Shown in pieces: positions 22,714 to 31,995 of a DNA stretch of 64,000 bases; the stretch's first letter is position 1, and the number at the start of each line of letters is the position of its first letter. The stretch comes from Loxodes magnus (lineage: Eukaryota > Ciliophora > Karyorelictea > Loxodida > Loxodidae). The stretch covers positions 1 through 64,000 of the forward strand of contig CAMPDV010000442.1 of NCBI GenBank assembly GCA_946699065.1, written 5' to 3'. The notes beneath the pieces were generated by a model that was not told the origin of the DNA, made no database searches, and saw nothing but the letters and a program-made list of their open reading frames with translations. Both the position numbers and the translations under genes were made by a program.

Positions 22714-23800
22714 TCAACTCGAAACTCTCCATTTTCTAATTGTCCTGTCCTCAGCTCCCGATACCAACCATCTATTATCAACACTCAATGCTATAGAATA
22801 TATTAATCCTGTATGCCCTTACAAAGTCTATATACACTCACCCTTATCAAAGTTCCAAATCTTGATTGTTGAGTCATAAGAACCAGAAAATATTACACTT
22901 GAATCAACACTTAACTGAATACTTGATACACCACTTTTATGACCTTGAAGAGTACGAATACACTAGCCAGAAGAGAAGTCCCATATCTTAATAGTACTGT
23001 CATAAGAACCTGATATGATATAACTATTATCCTTAGACACTTTTACCGATAAAACTAAGTCTGAATACCCAGTAAGAGTTCGCACAAGCTGACCAGTCTA
23101 GAAATCCCAAATCTTTATAGTTTTATCCTAAGATCCCGATATAATATATCTAGAGTCATAGGAGATTACTACCGATAAAACTCAGTGAGTATGTCCAGAC
23201 AAAGTTCTTTGGAGATCACCATTGTGGAAATTTCAGATCTTTATGGAGTAGTCAGAAGATCCTGATACTATATATCTAGAGTCAGGGGAGATTACTACCG
23301 AGTTAATAGGAGAAGTATGTCCCGTTAAAGTTCTTATGAGAGCACCAGTCTATAAGTTTCAGATCTTTATGGTTTTGTCATAAGATCCTGATACGATATA
23401 GCTAGAGTCTGGGGATATTACTAACGATAAAATAGTAGAAGTATGTCTTGTTATAGTTCTTTGGAGAACACCTGTCTGGAAATTTCAGATCTTTATAGAA
23501 TATTCGGGATATCACGAACCTGATACAATTCAATTCAGGTCACTTGATATGGCTACCGACCAAACAGCTGAAGTGTGACCAGTAAGGATTTAGTCTAAAA
23601 AATATTAAAGAAATACCTTTACTTTGGTCATAACTGATCTTGTTTATTAGCTTTTAGTAGCATAAATTAGGCAGAATTTCATACTTAAAATGAAGTAGAG
23701 ATATTTTCCCTAGGATGTGGCTTCTCGCTCTTAAGAGTTTTCTTAAAAAAATACTTTTAGTAAATTGCTTTTCTTTTTTCTCCATTTATTTTTTCTCCAT
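22714..23800 (-). CDS. WD40 seven-blade protein, copy 2, intact
   Basis: Minus strand. Two in-frame ATGs (23800 and 23785) reflect a five-residue MEKKQ duplication. A basic leader of about 55-60 residues (LRKLLRARSHILGKISLLHF) precedes a 22-nt intron (23595-23616), then seven WD40 repeats of mostly 42 residues, ending IRKWRVSS and TGA at 22714-22716. From 23785 to 22714, less the intron, is exactly 350 codons, with no frame break under TAR=Gln, TGA=Trp (354 aa from the upstream ATG). Seven blades make a closed propeller. Trp of IKIW is TGA in blades 1-3 and TGG in blades 4-6. Terminal TGA as stop is inferred from domain end. Function unknown; a ligand- or partner-binding scaffold is likely. 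Confidence 0.9.
23595..23616 (-). other. 22-nt intron in WD40 copy 2
   Basis: Identical in length and sequence to the intron in copy 1 (GTATTTC...TTTTTTAG) and in the same phase and position, immediately before blade 1. Confidence 0.8.
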
Positions 23801-24560
23801 TTTAATTTTTATAACTTACTTCTATAAATATTTAAATAAAATAACTCAATAAATTTTACTGACTTAATTTCAATACAATTAAACAATAAAATTATTTATT
23901 AAACATATTTATAAATATCTTATTTCTTAAACATTAATTTTTCTATTTTTGTCTTAAAACAAGACAAGATATTAAACTAATAGTGTACAAGCTTTTACAA
24001 TTTTAATTATTTATATCTTTTTACTTTTAAATGAAAGGATAAATTATTATATCAAAAGTTTATAACGAAGAATTATATCCTTATTATAATAACTTTAATA
24101 TAAATTTATTAGTTACTACTTATTTGTGTTTTAAATCAAAGACTCTTAAGAAAACCTTATTTTGTTGTAGACCTTTTAAATGATAAATAAAATATTACAA
24201 TTCTTTTAAAAACTATTGCTATTAATTATTACTTTTCACTTACATTTAATCCAAAAATTATTTCTTTAAGCTTTTTACTAATTAAAAAAAGTAAATAAAA
24301 TAAGTTTCTTATTAATTAGTTTGAATAGATATTAAAAAACATCAAATTATTTAAAACAAAGTATTTTTATATTTATAAGATAGATTCTTTTAATTGCTCA
24401 TTTTCTTACTACTATTTTAAAACTTTTTATTTATAAAGGTCTCTCTTAAAATAATAAAACAATATAATTTATTATTTATAATGCTGTATTCTAAGTAGGT
24501 TATATAAATGTAATAAATATAAGTAGTAGAAAGTAAATATTTAATCTAACTAGAAATGGT
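23801..24560 (-). promoter_or_regulatory. Conserved upstream region of WD40 copy 2
   Basis: Shared by all three WD40 genes, and about 99% identical to the region upstream of copy 3. It is the only candidate location for their promoter. No TATA-like element stands out, because the whole stretch is A/T-rich. Confidence 0.35.
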
Positions 24561-25109
24561 GCTTTATAAATTTTAGATTAATAAGATACTATTTTAATCC
24601 TTAAAAATATTATGCTTTTTATAAATTTAAATATATATTGATAAATGTATTTGTTAAATTTTAGATTTATAATATACGAATTTATCATCTTAAAGTTTTA
24701 TAATTGCTAGTTAGAAATTCTTAATTTTATCTTCTATTATAAAGTAAATTTAATTTTTTATATTTGATGAATAAATATTTTATAGTTATAGCTTAGCAGA
24801 TTTTAAAATATTTTATATCTAACTATTTTTACTTTTGTTACCTAATTATTTTTATGCTATTTAATATAATTTTTTAAATATTCTGTTTTTATATAAAAAA
24901 CTAAATATTTATTTATTTAATGAGATATATCATTTTACTTATTTTCATAATTTTTATCATATTTTACGAATAATTTGTGTGAATAATCATAAAGAATTTT
25001 GTGAAATATCCTTTCAAAATGGTATTGGTTGACAAAGCTTCTAAAGAAGAGAAATAAAAATATTTCTGATATAAAATTTTGTTTTATTTTAATTTTTTTA
25101 AATAATAAT
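24561..25109. other. AT-rich, nothing recognised
   Basis: No coding pattern or motif. Virtually identical in units 1 and 2. Confidence 0.4.
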
Positions 25110-25600
25110 AATGTTTAATTTTAATTTTTCCATTTTGAGATATTTCAACCTTGTCTGGAAGACACCAATTCATACTCTCTGTTGTTAAATAATAGCTTTT
25201 GGCATCCCCAATTTTAGCGAGATTGGGAACTCGGAATAGGATTTCCTTCATCTCTTTTCCTGTTCTTGTCTTATCGCATCTTTCTTGATTTTATAAATTT
25301 CTTCACTTGAACTGCAATACATGCGGTACTATCTTGCTTCTTCTTTCTTCATTTTTTCTTCAACTCAATAGTTCATTTTTTCTGCTAGAATTTCTTACAT
25401 TTCCGATATAAATGTCACAAGCTTCCACAACAAAATTATTATTTTCTAATCTTTATTTACCTCTATTTTCTTTAAGGTTTTCTGATAATTTCTTCTTCAA
25501 TCAACATTGGATCACTTTTATGCTCTCTTATCTTTTTTGATGTTTTATAAAAAATTTATATTTAATTTGATTTCTTAAAAATTTAGCCTTATAAAGCCAA
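25110..25600 (-). pseudogene. Eroded ORF1-like gene, unit 1
   Basis: Minus strand. KYKFFIKHQKRQES near 25550 resembles the shared ORF1 N-terminal signature. EMQEILAEKMNYWVEEKMKK is a coiled coil, and a knuckle-like YRMYCSSSEE has lost part of its Cys/His set. KEILFRVPNLAKIGDAKSYY and CLPDKVEISQNGKIKIK align with the C-terminal block of the 15.5-17.4 kb ORF1 pair. Purine-first codons are strong in these pieces. They lie in different frames, so the locus is not intact. Confidence 0.5.
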
Positions 25601-26050
25601 GCTTCATATTAATTATATAGCATCAAAACCCCTTGTATTATACCATTGATGTAATATATTAATTTCTTATTATTTGGACAATAAGCATTTAAATTAAATG
25701 ACTAAGATTAAACTAGTCTAATGCTACATTCCTAGAGTCTCTTTATTATTTCTACTTGATTCATTTAAAGAACTATTTCTAGCTTATTAAAGAGAAAAAT
25801 AATTATTTAGCAGTCAAAATGGAAGTTAAACCAAATAGATGAAGATTAGATTATAAAAGTTTAATGCTATAATTTCTTGGAAACCTAAAGAACTTATCAG
25901 ATACTTAAAAATACAAATTCCAAGTTTCTGGTGTGTTGGAAGTAAATTAGTTTAGCTATAAGAAGTTTTATTCTCATACTTACTTGTATTTAAGCTTAAT
26001 CAACTCTATCGATATTAAGAAAGCTTGTCCTTGATACGACTCTGAGATTA

Positions 26051-26665
26051 ATGAAGATATTAAGTCAAGAAAATTCCATCCTCGATAATTTCGCGCATAA
26101 ATAAAACTTGACTCAACACCTGGAAAGTATCGAAAATAGTATTAAAGTCTACAAAGGAGCTATCATATCTATTTTTATACAACAATGTTTCGTTTTTCTA
26201 TTAATAGAAATGGGAAGGGCTTGAAGAAATAAAGAATATTATTTTCAAAAGTAGATAGAAGGCGTTACTCACAGATTAAATTCTGATAAAAGATTTTCAA
26301 CCATAATTTATGTAGATGGTATCTTAGTCACACGAATAGCTCATCCAATGGTAACAGCAATGACTCGTCGAGCATTGAGTCGAGATATTTTGGCAGATTC
26401 AGAGATTATTAGATAAAAAATAACTCGCCAAGACAGTCTAAGCCCATTTCAAGTTCCCTTTTGACAGATGAATAATCAAACACTTGGCGAATTTTGTATC
26501 ATAACGTTAGGAAGAACCGATATTGAAGAGATAAAAGGAAATGCCGCTATAAACGCTTGGTTGCAACAAATTAATTATCTTTGTGGTATTTTTTCTGATA
26601 CCTCTGGTTTAAAACTCGTTAAAGATAAAGGATTGGAAATCACAGTTTCCAGTTTATACTGATAC
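26051..26665 (+). CDS. Unidentified coding segment, forward member of convergent pair, unit 1
   Basis: 204 codons from an in-frame ATG to TGA at 26663, with TAR=Gln and two internal TGA read as Trp (GRAWRNK, PFWQMNN). About 65% of codons start with a purine, clearly higher than the antisense frames. Composition is protein-like and the DNA is more G/C-rich than its surroundings. Readable stretches: SIENSIKVYKGAIISIF, KRFSTIIYVDGILVTR, ALSRDILADSEIIRQ, DIEEIKGNAAINAWLQQ. The same frame stays protein-like upstream to about 25982 (LSILRKLVLDTTLRLMK), so the start may be earlier. I recognise no family. Foreign origin is possible but unproven. Confidence 0.5.
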
Positions 26666-26689
26666 TGAGGTTTTGAATGAAGCCAGCTT

Positions 26690-27450
26690 TTCCCTTTTTG
26701 ATCTGTGAGCGGTTTCTGTCCACTTTGAACTTGCCAATAGAAAACTTGTGTTATCTTTTAACAGATGTGCCATCCCAGACAAACTCCCCACATGGTGGTT
26801 TCTCCCACCTAGTTACTTTGCTAGAAAGTTACTACATGAAAGGATAAGTAAAGCAACATTAAGAGTAGTGATATTTCAAGATCGCGGTCTTCCACTTATT
26901 CTACGCACCGGATTAGAGTAAAACTCAACAGGGTCTCCTTCAACCTGATTATGCCAAATCCATTTCTTAGGATGAAGTTTCGCTGGTAAAAGATAGAGAC
27001 AATAGGAATCTCGTTAATCCATTCATATACGTCACAATAATATGACGAGACATTTGACTACTTAAGAGAGAAATAATTACTTGCGCCATTTACTCGAACT
27101 TTTATGAACCTCCTCATATTGGTATTCAAAGCAAAGGGTAGAAAATGCATTGTATTTGCATATAATCCTCAAATTGTTTCGCTTTAATTAAACAGTCAAA
27201 TTCTTCTTGTCGTTCCAGATCTGAGATGGCCATTCGCCTCAGGGTCGACCACTTTCGGCCATAGCGATAAAACTCCCATTTCCATAAAATGAGTCATTCA
27301 TTCCTTTTAAAGTAGATTCCTAACTTGCCTGTGATTCAATCTTTCTCCCAAAATTGCAAACCTAATTTATCGACTACTCTTACCTTTATTTTCCTATTGA
27401 CTAGAGGTAGCCAAACTTGTAATTACTTAATTAAATAAGAAATTCCATAG
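26690..27450 (-). CDS. Unidentified coding segment, reverse member of convergent pair, unit 1
   Basis: Minus-strand reading, about 250 codons in one frame under TAR=Gln, TGA=Trp: VRVVDKLGLQFWEKDW, LGIYFKRNEWLILWKWEFY, MAISDLERQEEFDCLIKAKQ, and toward the C-terminus PPCGEFVWDGTSVKRQHKF and KVDRNRSQIKKGKAGFIQ. Trp and aromatic residues are frequent. A middle part (about 26880-27120) is ambiguous between two frames. Differences from unit 2 are mostly amino-acid-changing (for example MAIS to MTTS), so constraint looks relaxed. No family recognised. It converges on the forward segment with about 25 nt between them. Confidence 0.45.
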
Positions 27451-27459
27451 TACAATGGA

Positions 27460-29490
27460 ATATTTTAATCTTTAATCCTCAACAAATTTTAAAGAGATTT
27501 ATACATCGATTAAGATTTTTCATTATTACAATCTTTCTAATTATATTAAAACATCAGAAAAAGATAAGAGTGTAACTAACCTGGTTTGGAGAATAGTCTA
27601 AATGTAAATCAATTTAAGAAAAGATATTAACTACATAATAATGCAAAAACAAGAGGCTATTTATTGATGAACTTGACCCTTTAGTGTTAGAAAATAACTT
27701 TTAGTAAATATTATATAAATTAAAAAAAGTATTTTTAACTTTTTAGATATTATGTTGTATACTATTTCGTTAAATTTAACTTTCCAGACAAAATATTTGT
27801 CAAAAAAAAAGAATGATATTCCCTAAAAAGGATAAACTTATAAATATATAATAAAAGCTTTAAATTTTTTTAATATTATTAGATATATGTAATTCTTTCC
27901 TCATGACAGTAGTTCATGCTTTAGCTAGTTAATAAAAAACTTGAGACATTCATAAATACAAAAGGGATTATTAGCTGAGCAAGGATTATCCCCATGATTC
28001 TTGCGTAAGCCGTGAGATAATATCCACATTTTATACATGCTTTATTTTCTTTTCTAAAGCGCTTATTCAATTTTGTTAGGTAATTTATTGAATTTTTAAG
28101 TATCTTGAAATTATTGAGTTTATATGATTGCAGTTGGTATTTTAATAATAATCTCAGTACTATAATATACTTATAAGGCATTTAATTAAGATCGATAAGA
28201 TAAATTCATTAAAAGCTTACCCATTTGTTTAGAATATTTTCCTAGTTATGAATATAATACTTAAATTGACTCTATTCATTGCGGTGGTAGGTTAACTAAG
28301 TACATTAGAAAGATTTCTGGTCCTACTTTAAAGGATATTAGTTTCTTGCTATAATAAGGTTTATAAACTAGTAGAAATTAAATCAAAAACAAGTATAATG
28401 AAATGGTATTTAAGCTTTGGAATATCTTACTAGGAGTATTAGCAGATAACTTAAAAGAAGCGCCTAGTTAGAAGCAAAGGGTAGTAAATAGTCAATTTTT
28501 CTTCTTTGAAATCTTAGAAAAATATTCTAAGCATATTCCTAAACTTAACTGCCTCTTTCTATTTTTCTTCCATAGAAATCTATAAACCATTTGAGCTAAT
28601 AAATAAAAAAGTATCTAAACTATCTGAAATATTAGTTTAGTAGCTAATATAGAAGATACCAAAGATTCACTAGAATCTATATACTAAATTTATACTTAAA
28701 TACCTAACTTTAAAGCTTAATCTTAATCAAACTATATTACTACTTCATATACCTAAAGAAGCTTATTAATACTAATAACTCTTATTCCTTTTATTTAAAA
28801 CTAAACCATTCTCTATTATAAAAAAGTACTTAGTACTATTGTCTAGCAATACACTACTAAATATAGTTTAGACTTACTCCTTCCATACTTTTAGTCTTCC
28901 TTTCTATTTGAAAAAGTAAAACGAAACTTTTAAGTTAAAGTAACAGAACTAAGTATGCTTATATAGTCAGGTTTTAGAACATTAATGTAAATATTCAACA
29001 TTATCATTTGAATAATGGAAGTAACAATCCAGTAAACTTTCATAAAACTATAGTAAACTGCTTCTTATATTAGAAGCAATGCTATATGCTAAGCAGTTAA
29101 GTGAGTATATTTAGATAAATAGGTAAAAAATAAGTTCTGTATCAGTTACCAGAAACTTAAAAGACTCTTTTACAAAGCTTTAAATCATGTTATCATTCTA
29201 ATTCCTTCTAACTAACTTAACCTTATAAAGCATTCATTTATATTCTCAGTAAAAGATCTTTGCCATTTGATACACTTAATACTTTCTATGTCACACTCTG
29301 AATTTTTTTTAAATATAGAGTAGCACTTCAAACAAATTAAATAAGAACTAACATAAAGCAAACTTAGCTAAATTAATTATCAATCCAAATAAAAGATGCT
29401 TAAGTAGTAAGAGTTAAAAGTTAAATAAAAATCAATTAAATTAGTATATCAAACGCAGAACATAAAACTACAACTTTCGAAAAGACCTTT
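27460..29490. other. No gene recognised (unit 1)
   Basis: AT-rich; identity to unit 2 falls slightly at 27.9-28.5 kb. A stop-poor minus reading near 28.0 kb contains CIKCG but no complete knuckle (see rejected). Nothing else visible. Confidence 0.4.
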
Positions 29491-29499
29491 AAGAAAGAC

Positions 29500-30010
29500 A
29501 TTATTCTGTCAAGAATCCCAATTGCAATTGTTGAGAATTTAATTAGTTTGAGCATATTTTGGATTGTGGTTGCTATATAGACATGCGGGAATGGATAATA
29601 GTAAAGATTGGTTAATGTGTATTAGAAGATTAATAGCATATGATCAAAACTATATCAATTAATTTCCAAAAGGCAAATTAGAATATATTGATTTATAATA
29701 AAAAATTTTAATAGGATGCTGATTAAAAGGAGATTAGTATTATTATTTGAACTGGAAAAAGATGAGGATAAGAAAATTCTACAACTAAGGAAAAATAAGT
29801 GAAAGACCAAGAAAAAGATGAAGAGGATGAAGAAGAACAAGAAGAGCAAAAAGAAGAATAGAAGGAATAAACTGATGACGAAGATAAACTAGCTGAAAAA
29901 GAGGATAAAGACGAAAGTGTGAAGAAGTGAAAAACTTTACATAACATTATAATATCTTTAAATGAAGGAAACAATTCCAAAAATGAAAAAATGTCACAAG
30001 ACTCTTTTAG
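29500..30010 (+). mobile_element. LINE ORF2 3' fragment with acidic tail, unit 1
   Basis: Plus strand: NPNCNCWEFNQFEHIL (C-terminal cysteine segment), KGKLEYIDLQ, then a Lys/Glu/Asp-rich tail ending DESVKKW near 29930. Homologous to 12.9-13.5 kb and, inverted, to the LINE starting at 30.4 kb. 5'-truncated and decayed. Confidence 0.6.
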
Positions 30011-30399
30011 TTAAATTTAACTAAAAATCAAAAAAATATTTTAAAAATAAAATTTTTATTAAAAGAATAAGTTTTAACAGTAATAATATTAACTACGTTC
30101 TTAAGCACATAATTAAATATATCTTGTATGAACTTTAAGTATGTGAAATTTTGAATAAAATAAGTTCATTAGAGTAAACAAATCGTTCTGATTTTGAAAA
30201 ATATTTTACTTTAAGTCTAACTAAGTAATATTCCTAGTAATAAAAACACCTTGATCAATAAATAGCAGCAACTTTTTTTATAAGAGTTTAGTTTTCAAGT
30301 TTATAAAATGATTCTATTAAAAAATATAAAAATAGACTATACTTAAGAAAAGAAATTAAACTTAAACTAAACTAAAATAGTCTTGTGACATCCTTAATT

Positions 30400-31935
30400 A
30401 TTAGAATTATTTCTTCCTTCAATTAAAGATGATATGGAATTATTAATAAATTCTTCATCTCCTGCTTTCATCTTCATCTTCTACTTCAGCTTGATCATAT
30501 TAGTTATCAATTTGTTCTTTCTTTTCTTCCACTTACTCTTTTAGCTCTTTAGCTCTTTAGCTCTTCTTGTTCTTCATTTTTTTCCTCATTTTCTTCACTA
30601 TTTTCTTGCTCTTTTACTTCCTCTTTCTTAGATTCAAGATTTTCGAATCATTCATCTTTTTCCAGTTCGAATAATTCCAATCTCCTTTTGATTAGAATTC
30701 TGTGGAAAATTTCTATTTGTAAATCTATATATTTTATCTTGTTTTTTTGGGAATTAGTTGATATAATTTTAATCAAGGTTATTAATTTTCTTATATCGTC
30801 TTATTCTATCTTTGCTATTAACCATTCTCTTCTATGTAACAATTAAAATCCATAATATGTTGGAATTTGTCCAATTCTCCACAGATGCAATGAGGATTCT
30901 CGATAAGGTAATGTTTGTCTTGAAGATCTTTACGAAAGTTGTCGCTTTATGTTCTGAGTTTGTATATGCTGATTATTTCTTCTATATTATTTATTTATTT
31001 TCGGATGGGTAATTTCTAGGAATTATCGTTAATTACAGAATTATTCTATAAAAATCTTTGCAGTTGGCATACTGTTAAGTCTTTACGGAGTTACTTTATA
31101 GAATTTATGTTGAATCTAGTTCTTTACATATTTAGTAAAGGTAATTAAGCTACTATTATATTCCTAATTATTAATATCAATTTCGTAGTATTCAGATAGT
31201 CTTGTTAATTAATCTCTATATTAATATCATTCCTATCAATTATTCATAAAGAGAATTCCTATTGTTGATTATGGAAGGTTAATACTTTCTTATCGTATTT
31301 AAAAAAATCTAAAAAACCTCAAAGCTATAATATGTTTAAATGACATTCAGTTAAGATCTATATAACAAAACTCATTAAAGTGTTTTCAGGGGCTTAGAAG
31401 ACTTTCCTTGCTATTAATCTCATATTTTTATCAATTTCATTTGTAGTTCCAATAACTCCATTTTAGATTGCTCAAGGTATTAATTTTCCTCCATATTCTA
31501 CTTTAGGAAGCGTGAAAATTCACATTCAGAACAAAGTCTTAAAATGTCAAGTTGTCACATTTTTATTTCTTGATAATGTATATACTGCTTTCTTCATAGC
31601 GGACAGATAATTAATTGAAACCGATTTGCAGTGATTAATTAGATCCTTTTTTGATGAAGAATTACTCCTAAATATGTTACTTATTACTTCTAAATAATTG
31701 GGTTATCTTTTATTTTTAAGTTTAACTTCTCTTCTTTTTGATTCCTTTTTAAGAATTAAATAGCTTCGCATTTTGAAGTATTGATATTCAATTAAGCCTA
31801 TTCGAATACTTTTTTTGTTTCATTTATTAAAATCTGCATCGATTTTTCAGAATCTATCAATTAACAAAAATTTATTTGGCAGAAATAGTGAGCTAATAAA
31901 ATGTGTTATTGATACTTAAATTTTAAATATTTATA
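30400..31935 (-). mobile_element. LINE ORF2: late RT blocks to C-terminus, unit 1/2 junction
   Basis: Minus strand, about 500 codons. Blocks in order: MQILINETKKVFEQ, LNINTSKCEAIQFL, VTYLGVILHQK (palm blocks 6-7, about 31650-31860), a connection region, then the zinc-binding segment NPHCICGELDKFQHI (about 30855-30900) and LELFELEKDEWFENLESKK followed by a Glu-rich tail. Trp in DEWFE is TGA. The catalytic YxDD position is degenerate in this copy. It spans the boundary between unit 1 and unit 2 and shows that the array junction lies inside an old LINE. Type beyond LINE is not assignable by eye. Confidence 0.75.
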
Positions 31936-31952
31936 AATAAATAAATTGGGTT

Positions 31953-31995
31953 ATAGAGCATGTAACACTCTCAATGATGCGCAGCTCTTTAAAAA
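31953..31995 (-). repeat. Isolated tRNA-like end of SINE-like family, unit 2
   Basis: Same as 5938-5985; adjacent to the LINE fragment via a TTTATTTATT tract. Confidence 0.55.

Larger units (their letters stand above)
5491..31492. repeat. Tandem repeat unit 1 (about 26 kb)
   Basis: First unit of a head-to-tail array. Starting at the TATTCTACTTTAGGAAGCG block, its content recurs in the same order from 31493 and again from 60834. Identity to unit 2 varies: about 93% over 5.5-8.8 kb, essentially identical over 8.9-16.3 kb, mostly identical over 18.5-19.0, 20.2-21.0, 23.6-27.1 and 28.7-31.5 kb, and clearly lower over 21.0-23.6 kb. The segment at 19326-20203 is replaced by different DNA in unit 2. 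Confidence 0.9.

Noticed and set aside
25640-26830. Long open minus-strand frame through the forward segment
   Set aside because: With no stop codons available, any frame is open. Purine-first codons are about 42% here against about 65% for the plus frame, so I kept the plus strand.
27921-28181. Minus-strand reading with CIKCG (also 57252-57434)
   Set aside because: Looks slightly knuckle-like, but lacks His and the last Cys, and several residues differ between units without any conserved pattern. Not enough to call a gene.
29655-29980. Ser/Phe/Leu-rich minus-strand readings (also 58996-59321)
   Set aside because: They are the antisense of the Lys/Glu-rich tail of the LINE 3' fragment.
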